64,000 nucleotides of DNA, taken from assembly GCF_004104355.1 (NCBI RefSeq), contig NZ_RJLM01000002.1, forward strand, positions 337,385 through 401,384, written 5' to 3'. Shown here piece after piece: positions 34,553 through 44,083 of this stretch. The stretch is from Photobacterium chitinilyticum. GTDB lineage: Bacteria > Pseudomonadota > Gammaproteobacteria > Enterobacterales > Vibrionaceae. The notes under the pieces were generated by a model, which saw only the letters and a program-made list of their open reading frames with translations, had not been told where the DNA came from and made no database searches. Positions within the stretch are counted from its first letter, which is position 1, and each line of letters begins with the position of its first letter. The position numbers and the translations under genes are program-made.

Positions 34553-36025
34553 ATGAAAAAAATGTCTGTGACTCTGTTATCTGCTGCAATTTTGTCTGCG
34601 CTCAGCCTGAGCGCTAACGCGTGTACGGGTCTTATTGTTGGCAAGGGTGCATCTGCTGATGGCAGCATAATGATTGCCCGTAATGAAGATTTTGGTATCA
34701 ATAACTGGAATAAATATCTGACTTACCGCCCGGCGCAAGAAAATGAAGCCGGAGATTGGACGTTAGGCAATGGTCTGGTTGTACCAATGCCAGCGAAATT
34801 CTACGGTTACTCCGCAATTCCTGATTGGGATGCCAACACAGTTGATGGTCAGGGTAAATTCTACGAAGAACGTGGGATAAACGAATATAACGTTGCCATT
34901 TCAGCAACAACCAGTGCTGAAGTGAATGATAAGGCACAGGCCGCTGATCCGTTGATTGACGATGGTATCATTGAAGCCGTTATACCGACGCTAATTTTGC
35001 CGCAGGTGAAAACAGCGAAGGAAGGTGTTGAGTTGCTGGGCAAATATATTGAGCAATATGGTGCCGGCGAAGGAAATAGCCTCTATATCGCGGATGTCAA
35101 CGAGGCCTGGTTGGTTGAGATTGGCTCGGGCCACCATTGGATTGCAGTGAAAGTACCGGATGATAGCTATGCTATGATCGCCAACGGCTTGCGTGTTCAC
35201 GGAGTTGATCTGGCGAGCCAGGATGTTCTGCATTCCACTGGGCTTATGGCGTTTGTTGAGAAGAATGAACTGTTGGACAAGCCAGATACAACATCGTTTA
35301 ACTTTGCCAAAGCCTTTGGTGTAACAGGGGATGTTTATAATATCGACCGCGAATGGTTGGGACAAAGCATGCTTTCGGCATCGAGCGAGCAGCCAACCCG
35401 TCAGGATCAGTATCCGTTGTTTATGCAGCCGGATCAGAAGATTTCGGTTCAGGATGTGGCAAATGTATTGGGGGCCACTTATAAAGGCACTCAGCTAGAA
35501 GAGAATGGCGAGCGTCCAATGCGTGTTGAACGCCAGCTTGAATCTCACATTATTCAACTACGTAAAGATATGCCGCAAGAACTGCAAGGTTTGATCTGGC
35601 AAAGCTTTGGGGTATTACCGGAATCTGTACTTGTACCGCTTTATTCAAGCCTGCAAGACTATCCTACACCTTACCAGACAGGCAGTGACACCTATTCTGA
35701 TCAGTCTGCCTATTGGCAGTTCCGTAGTTTGACAGCGTTGGCGGCAGCCGCTCCGGACAAATACTTGCCTATGTTAAAAGCGACCTGGGACAAGGAAGAA
35801 ACCAAGTTGTACAAGCAAGTCAGCAGTTTGGATATGACCCTGAAATCACTGTATCAATCCGATAAACAAGCTGCGTTGAACATGGCCTCGGATTATTCCT
35901 ACGGTCAGCTTCAGCGTACTTTGTCGATGGCGACAGAAATTCGTTATAAGATGATGACGGATCTGACTAAGAGTACGGAAAAGAAATACTCTGAAGAAGA
36001 ATTTAAGAAGATCATGAGCTTGTAG
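34553..36025 (+). CDS. Secreted C69-family dipeptidase
   Basis: A 490-residue peptidase of family C69 (PepD/dipeptidase A). After a Sec signal peptide (MKKMSVTLLSAAILSALSLSANA) the mature protein begins with Cys24 in CTGLIVGKGASADGSIMIARNEDFG, the N-terminal nucleophile motif. No lipobox is present (ANA before the Cys), so a free N-terminal Cys is expected. Further family signatures are NEYNVAISATTSAEVN and LYIADVNEAWLVEIGSGHHWIAVKVPDDSYAMIANGLR (core). GGAGA precedes ATG 34553. It should hydrolyse dipeptides in the periplasm or outside. Confidence 0.9.
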   Translation: MKKMSVTLLSAAILSALSLSANACTGLIVGKGASADGSIMIARNEDFGINNWNKYLTYRPAQENEAGDWTLGNGLVVPMPAKFYGYSAIPDWDANTVDGQGKFYEERGINEYNVAISATTSAEVNDKAQAADPLIDDGIIEAVIPTLILPQVKTAKEGVELLGKYIEQYGAGEGNSLYIADVNEAWLVEIGSGHHWIAVKVPDDSYAMIANGLRVHGVDLASQDVLHSTGLMAFVEKNELLDKPDTTSFNFAKAFGVTGDVYNIDREWLGQSMLSASSEQPTRQDQYPLFMQPDQKISVQDVANVLGATYKGTQLEENGERPMRVERQLESHIIQLRKDMPQELQGLIWQSFGVLPESVLVPLYSSLQDYPTPYQTGSDTYSDQSAYWQFRSLTALAAAAPDKYLPMLKATWDKEETKLYKQVSSLDMTLKSLYQSDKQAALNMASDYSYGQLQRTLSMATEIRYKMMTDLTKSTEKKYSEEEFKKIMSL

Positions 36026-36050
36026 AAATAAATTTATATAAGTAGCAAAG

Positions 36051-36081
36051 CCCTCGGTGATTCGTTCGCCGAGGGTTTTTT
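36051..36081 (+). terminator. Rho-independent terminator of the dipeptidase gene
   Basis: CCCTCGG (36051-36057) pairs with CCGAGGG (36069-36075), followed by six T residues. Confidence 0.85.
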
Positions 36082-36196
36082 AGGTGTTGCGGGGTGAGAT
36101 TTAAACACCTAAAGGAGTGTCTGTACAAAAGATGCGCGGTTGGCTTTTGGGAGGGTTTACATCTTCGGAAAGCTTCCGTATTATTCGCCGCATAAC

Positions 36197-36287
36197 GGAG
36201 AGATGGCTGAGTGGTTGAAAGCACCGGTCTTGAAAACCGGCATACGTTTGTAGCGTATCTAGGGTTCAAATCCCTATCTCTCCGCCA
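36197..36287 (+). tRNA. tRNA-Ser (anticodon UGA)
   Basis: A complete class II tRNA of 91 bases including encoded CCA. The acceptor GGAGAGA pairs with TCTCTCC, discriminator G36284, CCA 36285-36287. The anticodon stem CCGGT/ACCGG holds the loop CTTGAAA with anticodon TGA at 36231-36233, reading UCA. A long variable arm and the T loop GTTCAAATC are present. A terminator follows 9 bases later. Confidence 0.97.
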
Positions 36288-36295
36288 CATTCAAG

Positions 36296-36324
36296 AAAAC
36301 CGCTGAAAATTCAGCGGTTTTTTT
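36296..36324 (+). terminator. Terminator of the tRNA-Ser transcript
   Basis: AAAACCGCTGA pairs with TCAGCGGTTTT (36296-36321) around a short A-rich loop, with a run of seven T residues (36318-36324). Confidence 0.9.
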
Positions 36325-36365
36325 ATGCCTAAATTTTATGTTGTAAAGAGAGGGTGAAGTAAATT

Positions 36366-36384
36366 CCTATCTCTCCGCCACATT
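36366..36384 (+). repeat. Direct repeat of the tRNA-Ser 3' end
   Basis: CCTATCTCTCCGCCACATT at 36366-36384 is identical to 36273-36291, the 3' end of the tRNA plus the bases after CCA. Bases before it (AGGGTGAAGTAAATT) partly resemble the T arm. It is either the remnant of a tandem tRNA copy or an attachment-site-like duplication. Confidence 0.75.
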
Positions 36385-37043
36385 TAGAAAGCCCTGCAGA
36401 TTAATCATGCTGTTCAACGTTCAACGTTCAACATTTAACAGTTCACTTGTCCACAATCATAGCTGAAATTATCTATTGATGTATCAGGTGAGTGTCTATC
36501 GTTAAATTGGCTGTTTGTAAATAGTTAGGAAACCTCCAAGGTATAAGTGATAAAGGTATTTATTTGTAGTCAATCGGAAGTGAGGCTTATATTTAATTTC
36601 ATTATCCCTTGTTCATATTAATACATATTTAATTTTTGGACTGTATTAGTGAGCGGGTTAAGTATGCCGCATTATTTGTTATTTCTCTGTTTTGTTTCGA
36701 TATTGACTCAAAATTTTGTTTTGAACTCACGCGTGAACAGAATACAATGTGGCTGTCTGGTCAATATAATTTCTGATAGGTTAAATAACTATAATTTATA
36801 GCTTTGTATTGAGCTAAAATGAGGCTGTTTGTCTGTTTGATAAATAGAATGTTCATTATTATGCCAATACAGTGAATGGATTCCTTTATAGCTGGTTTGT
36901 TATCGAGTTGAAACTTGAATAAATTGTATTTATCGCATGGCTGCTAATTGTAATTTTTGTATAAATATGAGCTTTATGCTTGTTGTTTATATTAATTGAT
37001 AATTATCTTGTTTGATAAATTTAAGTGAAGAGTTGGTTATTTT
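36385..37043. other. AT-rich region upstream of the chemoreceptor
   Basis: About 660 bases with no supported gene. A threefold tandem repeat of GTTCAAC lies at 36412-36432. The rest is strongly AT-rich and may hold the chemoreceptor promoter. Confidence 0.5.
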
Positions 37044-38684
37044 ATGTCGTTTAAAGACTTGTCAATAGGCAAGAAAATTGCGCTTGTTTTCTCTGCTATC
37101 ATTGCGATTATTATTGCCTTGGGTGTGTTTTTAATGAGCGAGTTGAGTGTAATTCGCGCCGGGGTATTAAATTTCTCTGACTCTACAGTACCGAGTCTTC
37201 TTTCTGTCGATGAAATAGTTTTTGAGGTGTCTTATGTGCGACGGACTCAATATGCCATTTTGACTTACAGTGATTTGCAACAGATCCGCAAAAGAGTGGA
37301 CAAGGCTGATCAGCAAAATCACCACATCGAGACGTTGTTGGATGCTTATAAAGCCTCTGTGGGCTCTGATGCAACTGAACATGAGCGCCAAGCGCTCAGA
37401 GATATCACTCAGGCTTGGGGTAATTATCAGAAGGCATTGAATGGCTTTGCTGAGGCGGCGGTGAAAGGAGATTTCGATACTGCACAGCCAATTCTTGCGG
37501 GCACATTTAATGAATTTAATGATTTGACGGCTGCATTGGAAGAGTTGAAAGAGGTCAATTTAGGTTTCGTTAAGCGTAACCGAACTGAGATGCTAGCCAG
37601 TACAGATCGAGTTACCACCATGTCATTTGCAGCGGTAAGTGCACTTATTCTGTTTATGGTGATTATGAATCTGTTCCTGACGCGCCAGATTTGCCGTCCG
37701 TTAAATCAAGTGATCGATCTATCGAGCGAAATTGCATCGGGTAATTTAACTCATCATCTGAAGCGTGATGAAATTGGCAATGATGAGTTGGGAGTGCTGG
37801 CTGATTCTTGTGTTGAAATGCAAGATAACTTACGTGATCTGGTTGGGGAGATTGTAGCTGCAGTTACCCAGCTTAGCGCAGCGGTTGAAGAAGTTAGTGC
37901 GGTATCCGAACAGTCATCTCAAGGTATGCAGCAACAACAGAATGAGATCACTATGGTGGCAACGGCAATGGATCAAATGAAAGCGACTGTTGCCGAAGTT
38001 GCCAGTAATACCGAAGTCGCTTCCGTCTCGGCGACATCTGCAAGTGATGAAGCGAAACTGGGTTGCCAGGATATTCAGCAAAGCATTAAATCAATTTTGT
38101 CTGTTTCCCAAGAGATTGAAAATGCAGGTCAGATGGTTGAACAGCTGGAAAAAGAGTCTAACAATATCAGTATGGTTGTTGATGTTATCCGCGATATTGC
38201 TGAACAGACTAACTTACTGGCATTGAACGCGGCGATTGAGGCGGCTCGTGCGGGTGAGCAAGGTCGTGGTTTTGCTGTTGTTGCTGATGAAGTTCGTACC
38301 CTAGCTGGTCGAACCCAGCAATCAACTGGCGAGATCATTACAATTATCGAGAAGCTTCAGAAAAGTGCAAGTGAAGCAAAAGAGGCGACAACTGAAAGCT
38401 GCGGCATGATCAGGGGTTGTGTAGAACAGAGCCAGAATACCGGCAAAATGATTGAGAACATTGAACAGAGAGTTGCACAGATTGCTGATATGGGACAGCA
38501 AGTTGCGAGTGCATGTAGCGAGCAGGACTCTGTTACTGAAGAATTGGGACGCAATGTTGAAAGCATTAACCAGTCATCGACAGAAGTGGCGATTGGAGCC
38601 AGCCAAACTGCCCAGGCAAGTGTCGAGTTAGGTCAGCTAGCGGCTAACTTGCAAACAATGATGAGTCGATTTCGTGTTTCTTAA
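37044..38684 (+). CDS. Methyl-accepting chemotaxis protein
   Basis: A 546-residue chemoreceptor. Membrane helix 1 (about residues 10-31) and helix 2 (about 191-213) flank a helical periplasmic sensor of four-helix-bundle type (about 160 residues). A HAMP domain follows (about 214-266), then the cytoplasmic coiled coil with the strictly conserved hairpin tip [20 protein letters not shown] (core at about 390-410) and [18 protein letters not shown]. It should relay a small-molecule signal to CheA/CheW. No C-terminal pentapeptide for CheR is evident. It is followed by a strong terminator. Confidence 0.93.
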   Translation: MSFKDLSIGKKIALVFSAIIAIIIALGVFLMSELSVIRAGVLNFSDSTVPSLLSVDEIVFEVSYVRRTQYAILTYSDLQQIRKRVDKADQQNHHIETLLDAYKASVGSDATEHERQALRDITQAWGNYQKALNGFAEAAVKGDFDTAQPILAGTFNEFNDLTAALEELKEVNLGFVKRNRTEMLASTDRVTTMSFAAVSALILFMVIMNLFLTRQICRPLNQVIDLSSEIASGNLTHHLKRDEIGNDELGVLADSCVEMQDNLRDLVGEIVAAVTQLSAAVEEVSAVSEQSSQGMQQQQNEITMVATAMDQMKATVAEVASNTEVASVSATSASDEAKLGCQDIQQSIKSILSVSQEIENAGQMVEQLEKESNNISMVVDVIRDIAEQTNLLALNAAIEAARAGEQGRGFAVVADEVRTLAGRTQQSTGEIITIIEKLQKSASEAKEATTESCGMIRGCVEQSQNTGKMIENIEQRVAQIADMGQQVASACSEQDSVTEELGRNVESINQSSTEVAIGASQTAQASVELGQLAANLQTMMSRFRVS

Positions 38685-38717
38685 TTAATTGATATTACTA
38701 ATAATATAACTATAAAT

Positions 38718-38743
38718 ACCGCTGCGAGAGCAGCGGTTTTTTT
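38718..38743 (+). terminator. Terminator of the chemoreceptor gene
   Basis: ACCGCTGC (38718-38725) pairs with GCAGCGGT (38730-38737) around GAGA, followed by T residues to 38743. Confidence 0.9.
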
Positions 38744-38846
38744 ATGTCAAAAATCTTAATTTTTCATATTGATATGAGTGTTGTTGTATTTGTCTGGGTG
38801 GAAATGTAACCAATAATATATTTCTTGCAAATGATTTTGAGATTTG

Positions 38847-38867
38847 TTTTTATTCGCATTCTCAAAT
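38847..38867. promoter_or_regulatory. Possible Fur box upstream of the first siderophore receptor
   Basis: On the minus strand TTGAGAATGCGAATAAAA (within 38847-38867) shows the GAnAATnnnAAT pattern seen in many Fur sites, 26 bases before the receptor ATG. The match is partial, so the call rests mainly on the function of the downstream genes. Confidence 0.4.
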
Positions 38868-38892
38868 TGAATGTGCAAATGGATTTTTGATA

Positions 38893-40923
38893 ATGAATTG
38901 CTCTTTAAAGTTGAAGCCGCTCGTTTCCTGTATCAGTCTCGTCTTGGCTGCAGGTAGTTCAAGTATTGTTTATGCGGAAGAGTTAGCCGTTCTCGACCAA
39001 GCTAGTGTCGAAGCTCAGCAATATCAGGGTTATGCCGAGTATTCCCCGGCTTCCGGCAGTAAAACAGATTTGCCCTGGCTGAAAGTACCCCAGTCAGTTT
39101 CCGTGGTTACGAAGGCTGAAATGGAAGATAAGGGGGCATTGCGTTTGGTCGACGCCCTTGATGGGATCGCGGGAGTCAATAACACGCTGGGAGAAGGCAG
39201 CCGGGATCAGTTTGTGATCCGGGGGTTTGATGCGCTGAATGATACTTACCGTGATGGTATGCGTGATGACGGAAACCTACAGTCGTTTCGTAGTCTGGCC
39301 AATGTTGAGCGTGTCGAAGTGGTTAAAGGACCAGCCGGTGCCTTGTACGGTCGAGGTTCGGCAGGTGGTCTGATTAATATTGTGACCAAACGTGCTGATG
39401 GCCGTGATATTACCACACTGACAGCCGCCGCGGGCAGCGATAGCCGCCTGTCTGGACAGGTTGATGTGGGCAGACAGTTGAGCGATAACGTTAACGGCCG
39501 GGTGAATGTGGAATTTCGCGACGGTGATAGTTATGTCGATCATGTTGATTATCAGGACTACTTTATTGCACCTACCGTCCGTATAGCGGCGGGAGACCAG
39601 CATGTTATTGACCTGGATCTTGAATATCAGCATCAGGAAGTTATGCCATACCGAGGTGTACCTTCAAAGGGTGGCAAGCCGGTTGATGTCGCTGTCGACA
39701 CCTATTATGGCGGAGCTAACGATTACCAAGAATCGGACAGCATTCGCCTTGCTGTTAGTCATCAAATGACGATTAACGATCAGCTGTTATGGGTCAACCG
39801 GGCAGCGTGGAACCAGATAGAACTGGAGCAGAAAGGGACCCGTCAAGGAAAGATGACAGGTGATCAGGTTAGTCAGACAGCAAACAATTTTGGTTACGAT
39901 CCGAGAACCACCAGTACCCTTCAGTCTGAAATTACCTGGCAAACAGAACAGAACCAGCTTCTGGCCGGTGCTGACTACAATGTTATCGATATCGATTTGC
40001 TACTGGCTAAAGACACCAGCCTTTCCCCGCAAGATATCCATAACCCGGTGACCCGACCGACGCCGAACCCAGGTTTTGACCCGTTCCGCCAGAACAAGAC
40101 CGAGACACTCGGCGCTTATCTGCAAGATGTATTTACCTATAAAAAAGTGTCGGTACTAGGCGGCCTTCGCTACGACAGCATGAAACTCAAGCAGCGCAAG
40201 CAAGGAGCGGAGCTTGAAACCATGGATGATAATAAGCTGAGTTACCGCGCTGGGTTGGTTTATCAGCTGACAGATGAGTTCTCGGCCTATACTAGCTTGG
40301 GACGCTCATGGCAGCTCCCTTATGCCGGGACTTATATCAATCCGAAGCTGGCGGAGCTGTTCAGAACCGATCTTCAGGAGGTGGGAGTGAAAGCCTTCAT
40401 GCTGGATGATCGGTTGATGCTGAACGCGGCCCTGTTCCAGATTGATCAAGAGCAGCCTCGAACGGATACCAATGGTGATGTTGTCGACAAGGATGAGTTT
40501 CGTCATAAGGGGATTGAGCTAGAAGCCCGCGGTCAGATCACTGAAGTGTGGAATATTTCTGCTGGCTATAGCTATCTAGACGCCGAAGATAAAGAAACGG
40601 GCGATAAGCCGAATGATGTATCCGATCATTTGTTCTCGTTATGGACGACTTACTACTTAACACCTGAATTTAAGTTCGGTGGGGGCGTTAAGTATGTCGG
40701 TGATCGTTATGCGGGCAATAATGAAGGAACAAAGCTAGATGCTTATACCAAAGCTGATTTGATGGCCGCCTACCAGTGGCAGCAACATAAAGTTCAGCTA
40801 AACCTAGATAACGTATTCGATGAAAAATATGCGCTTGGTGCAACCGGCGGTGGCTCCGGATTGAACCAGGTGGGATATGGCGCTCCGTTTGAAGTGATGT
40901 TGAGTTATCAATATAGCTTGTAA
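38893..40923 (+). CDS. TonB-dependent siderophore receptor (ferrichrome/catecholate type)
   Basis: A 676-residue outer-membrane receptor. A signal peptide ends near VYA (residue 28). The plug domain (about 40-180) has the motifs PQSVSVVTKAEMEDKGALRLVDAL, FVIRGFD, RVEVVKGPAGALYGRGSAGGLINIVTK. The 22-strand barrel ends in the canonical terminal aromatic-containing strand VMLSYQYSL. ATG 38893 was chosen over a TTG two codons earlier. It is followed by FecB/C/D/E-type importer genes on the same strand, suggesting uptake of one ferric siderophore; which siderophore cannot be told from sequence. Confidence 0.9.
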   Translation: MNCSLKLKPLVSCISLVLAAGSSSIVYAEELAVLDQASVEAQQYQGYAEYSPASGSKTDLPWLKVPQSVSVVTKAEMEDKGALRLVDALDGIAGVNNTLGEGSRDQFVIRGFDALNDTYRDGMRDDGNLQSFRSLANVERVEVVKGPAGALYGRGSAGGLINIVTKRADGRDITTLTAAAGSDSRLSGQVDVGRQLSDNVNGRVNVEFRDGDSYVDHVDYQDYFIAPTVRIAAGDQHVIDLDLEYQHQEVMPYRGVPSKGGKPVDVAVDTYYGGANDYQESDSIRLAVSHQMTINDQLLWVNRAAWNQIELEQKGTRQGKMTGDQVSQTANNFGYDPRTTSTLQSEITWQTEQNQLLAGADYNVIDIDLLLAKDTSLSPQDIHNPVTRPTPNPGFDPFRQNKTETLGAYLQDVFTYKKVSVLGGLRYDSMKLKQRKQGAELETMDDNKLSYRAGLVYQLTDEFSAYTSLGRSWQLPYAGTYINPKLAELFRTDLQEVGVKAFMLDDRLMLNAALFQIDQEQPRTDTNGDVVDKDEFRHKGIELEARGQITEVWNISAGYSYLDAEDKETGDKPNDVSDHLFSLWTTYYLTPEFKFGGGVKYVGDRYAGNNEGTKLDAYTKADLMAAYQWQQHKVQLNLDNVFDEKYALGATGGGSGLNQVGYGAPFEVMLSYQYSL

Positions 40924-41000
40924 TTGGACGTTGAAATCTAGAATCACAACTTTTGATAGTTTGAGATTTATATTTTCGTGTTTCCGTTAATGACAGAGGG

Positions 41001-41020
41001 TTAAGCCTGCAAAGGCTTAA
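41001..41020 (+). terminator. Hairpin between receptor and importer genes
   Basis: TTAAGCCT (41001-41008) pairs with AGGCTTAA (41013-41020), loop GCAA, with a poor T tract. It may attenuate transcription between receptor and importer genes. Confidence 0.5.
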
Positions 41021-41074
41021 TCCCTATTGTTTATAAAGTTATTAATGGTGTTGGTAATAAGGAATAGTTGCACC

Positions 41075-42007
41075 ATGGCAAAATCAATAATAAAGAAGTT
41101 AATAGGCACGCTAAGTATATTTATTCTGGTGTTTGTCTTTCCGGCAAAGGCAGATGTGACACGAACAATTAATGATGAAATGGGTGAGCTTAGCCTGTCA
41201 GGCACCCCGAAAAGAATAGTTGCGCTGGAGTTTTCATTTGTAGATGCAATGGCAGCCGTTAATATTGCTCCCCTTGGTATTGCCGATGATAACAAACCCG
41301 AGCGGTTGATCCCTGCGGTGACACAGGTGGTGCCGGAATGGACTTCGGTGGGTTCGCGTTATCAGCCCAGCCTTGAGGTGATAGCTGATCTTAAACCGGA
41401 TTTGATTATTGCCGATGTCGAGCGGCACAGTGCTATTTACGATGATCTGAAGCGTATTGCGCCGACTTTAATTATTAAGAGTCGTGGTGAAACCTACCAG
41501 GAAAATTTAGATGCGGTAATAAAAGTCGGCAAGGCCATCAACCGAGAAGAGACGATGAAACAACGGCTGGCGTTGCATAAACAGCGGATGGCTTCGTTTA
41601 AGGCTCAATTAAAATCTATCAAACCGACGTTTGCAGAAAATACGATTCAGTTTGCAGTGATCAGCGAGCGCGGTATGTGGATGCACGGGCCGACATCTTA
41701 TGCCGGAGGTGTCGTCAACCAGCTGGGGCTCCGCAGTCCTATTCCTGAGCAGATCAGCACCGCCTATATTCCGACAAGCCTTGAGCTGCTATTAAAAGCC
41801 AATCCTGATTATCTCCTGATCGGGCGATACAGTGACAACACCGTACTGGAAGAATGGAAGAAGAACCCTCTGTTTAGCATGCTTACCGCGAAGAAAAAGG
41901 GCCATATTATCGAAATATCGCCGGGATTATGGTCTTTGAGTCGCGGCATGCTGGCCGCCGAAGGGGTAGCCCAGGATCTGGTGCGCATTTTCGGGGAAGA
42001 AAGTTAA
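41075..42007 (+). CDS. Periplasmic ferric-siderophore binding protein (FecB/FhuD type)
   Basis: A 310-residue class III binding protein. A signal peptide (LIGTLSIFILVFVFPAKA) is followed by KRIVALEFSFVDAMAAVNIAPLGIADD and by VIADLKPDLIIADVERH, standard for the FecB/FhuD family. A long helix spine joins it to a second lobe (IQFAVISERGMWMHGP). ATG 41075 gives the signal peptide at the N-terminus; AAGGA lies slightly far upstream. It passes ligand to the permeases encoded just downstream (4-base gap). Confidence 0.88.
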   Translation: MAKSIIKKLIGTLSIFILVFVFPAKADVTRTINDEMGELSLSGTPKRIVALEFSFVDAMAAVNIAPLGIADDNKPERLIPAVTQVVPEWTSVGSRYQPSLEVIADLKPDLIIADVERHSAIYDDLKRIAPTLIIKSRGETYQENLDAVIKVGKAINREETMKQRLALHKQRMASFKAQLKSIKPTFAENTIQFAVISERGMWMHGPTSYAGGVVNQLGLRSPIPEQISTAYIPTSLELLLKANPDYLLIGRYSDNTVLEEWKKNPLFSMLTAKKKGHIIEISPGLWSLSRGMLAAEGVAQDLVRIFGEES

Positions 42008-42011
42008 CATC

Positions 42012-43052
42012 ATGCAAGTGATTGCTCGGCTTCCCCAAACAAAAGCATCGCTGATCAGCCTATGGACGGTTACTGGACTGGTCTTGTCGCTGTTTTTGTC
42101 GCTGGTCTTGTCTCTCGTTTTGTCACTAATAGCCTGGTCGACATTTGGCCTGTCGATAGATGATGTGTATCAGGTATTGGTTGCCTTTGACCCCGATTCA
42201 ATGTCGCAGCAGCTGATCATTACACTCCGCTTGCCACGGACATTGGTGGCCTTGCTGATTGGCGCAAATTTAGCGGTTGCCGGAGTGCTGATGCAGGGGA
42301 TAACCCGTAATGCGTTGGCTTCCCCGGCGATACTCGGAATTAACGCGGGAGCCGCATGCTGTATGGCTTTGGCCTCCGTTGGCGTTGGCTTTCTGAGTAT
42401 TCTTCCTCCTGTGCTCACTGCGGCGATAGGCGGAACAATGGGGGGCATGCTGGTCTTTTTGCTTGGCGGTTTTTTTTCCGGCCGAATTCACCCACTGCGT
42501 CTGGTTCTGGCTGGTATTGCCGTAAATGCATTGCTGACCGGGCTCACCCGTGCGGCAGTGATTATATCCGACGAACTGGCTTATAGCGTGTTGCACTGGC
42601 TCGCGGGCTCGGTAGCCGAAGCCGGATGGGAACAGTGGCAGCTAATATGGCCGGTGAGCATGGTTGGGTTGATGTTGGCACTTAGCCTTGCTGGAAAGCT
42701 GAATATTCTCTCGCTGGGAGAAGACATGGCCTGTGGTTTGGGGATCAATATTACACGAGTGCGGATGCTGGCCTGCATTGCCGTTGTTCTTCTCACCTCT
42801 GTCAGTGTTTCAATTGCCGGTCCGATTGCTTTTGTCGGTTTGTTGATCCCACATATCAGCCGAAAATTGGTGGGGCATGAGCATCGTCGTCTGATCCCTA
42901 TTGCCGCCTTGTTAGGCGCCTCCTTGTTGGTATGGTCCGATTTACTGGCCCGCGGGGTTGCGTTTCCTGCCGAAACACCCGTTGGGATTATCACCGCATT
43001 GATTGGTACGCCTTGTTTCATCCTGTTGGCCATGAGGAGCAAGCTGTCATGA
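42012..43052 (+). CDS. Iron-siderophore ABC permease, FecC-type
   Basis: A 346-residue FecCD/BtuC-type permease with about nine or ten membrane segments. Signatures LRLPRTLVALLIGANLAVAGVLMQGITRNALASPAILGINAGA and GPIAFVGLLIPHISRKLVGHEHR (coupling region) are present. The N-terminus has an imperfect triple repeat LVLSLFLSLVLSLVLSL. It starts 4 bases after the binding-protein stop, and its TGA overlaps the next ATG by 4 bases, so the two permease halves are co-translated. Confidence 0.92.
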   Translation: MQVIARLPQTKASLISLWTVTGLVLSLFLSLVLSLVLSLIAWSTFGLSIDDVYQVLVAFDPDSMSQQLIITLRLPRTLVALLIGANLAVAGVLMQGITRNALASPAILGINAGAACCMALASVGVGFLSILPPVLTAAIGGTMGGMLVFLLGGFFSGRIHPLRLVLAGIAVNALLTGLTRAAVIISDELAYSVLHWLAGSVAEAGWEQWQLIWPVSMVGLMLALSLAGKLNILSLGEDMACGLGINITRVRMLACIAVVLLTSVSVSIAGPIAFVGLLIPHISRKLVGHEHRRLIPIAALLGASLLVWSDLLARGVAFPAETPVGIITALIGTPCFILLAMRSKLS

Positions 43053-44083
43053 GCGAAATTGTTAATCGAAGCCAGAATATGGATACCAGCAAGACCAGTA
43101 CCGGGCAGACGGGCAAGCGCCGGATAACGTTACTGGTGCTGCTTATCGCGCTGGTAGTGCTTGCTACCTGCAGCTTATATATCGGTGCACTTTCTCTATC
43201 GACAGATGAAATATGGGCGGCACTTGTTGGTGGCGGGGATCATGATTTTGTCATTAACCACTACCGTTTGCCGAGAATGGTACTGGCGATGTTGGTTGGA
43301 GCAGGGCTGGGCCTGTCCGGCGCTTTGGTGCAGGGGGTTATTCGCAATCCGCTAGCATCGCCTGATCTGATGGGGATCAGTGCCGGAGCCGGACTCGCCG
43401 CCACCTCGTTACTGGTTATCTTTCCTGCCGCGCCTGTTTACTGGTTACCGGTGGCCGCTGTGATCGGGGGATTCAGTGCCGCTTTCTGTATTTACCTGGC
43501 TGCGGCGGCTATTAAGCCTACACCGGCGCGTCTTGCTTTGCTCGGTATTGCAATTAGTGCCTTTATAAGTAGCGGCATCGACTTTCTGCTTATTGTCCAT
43601 CCTGTCGAAATCAATACTGCCATGGTGTGGCTGACTGGCAGTTTGTGGGGGCGAAACTGGGAGCAAGTTCCGTTCATTTTCGTGACATTGCTGGTACTTA
43701 TCCCGCTCGCCTTCTGGCTGGCATGGCGCTTGGATGTGATGGCGCTGGGGGAGCAGACCGCAACGGCGCTGGGTGTCAGTGTCGGGCGTACCCAGATGCT
43801 GGCACTGCTGACGGCTGTGATGCTGGCCAGTATTAGTGTGTCAGTGTCCGGCACAATCAGCTTTGTTGGCCTGCTGGCCCCGCATTTGGCACGACTGCTG
43901 GTTGGCAGCCAGCACCGATGGTTACTGCCCGTCGCGGCAAGTTGCGGTGCATTGCTAGTCTTGGTGGCTGATATTTTGGCCCGGGGTATTCAGCCTCCTT
44001 TGGAATTGCCCGCCGGTGTACTGACGTCTCTAATTGGTGCGCCGTATTTTATTTTTCTTCTTTCCCGCTATAAGGGCTGGTAA
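43049..44083 (+). CDS. Iron-siderophore ABC permease, FecD-type
   Basis: A 344-residue second permease half, forming a heterodimer with the preceding protein. The motifs YRLPRMVLAMLVGAGLGLSGALVQGVIRNPLASPDLMGISAGAGL and GTISFVGLLAPHLARLLVGSQHR are characteristic. ATG 43049 overlaps the preceding stop (ATGA). An upstream open frame is a shadow of the previous gene. The ATPase gene follows without a gap. Confidence 0.93.
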   Translation: MSEIVNRSQNMDTSKTSTGQTGKRRITLLVLLIALVVLATCSLYIGALSLSTDEIWAALVGGGDHDFVINHYRLPRMVLAMLVGAGLGLSGALVQGVIRNPLASPDLMGISAGAGLAATSLLVIFPAAPVYWLPVAAVIGGFSAAFCIYLAAAAIKPTPARLALLGIAISAFISSGIDFLLIVHPVEINTAMVWLTGSLWGRNWEQVPFIFVTLLVLIPLAFWLAWRLDVMALGEQTATALGVSVGRTQMLALLTAVMLASISVSVSGTISFVGLLAPHLARLLVGSQHRWLLPVAASCGALLVLVADILARGIQPPLELPAGVLTSLIGAPYFIFLLSRYKGW

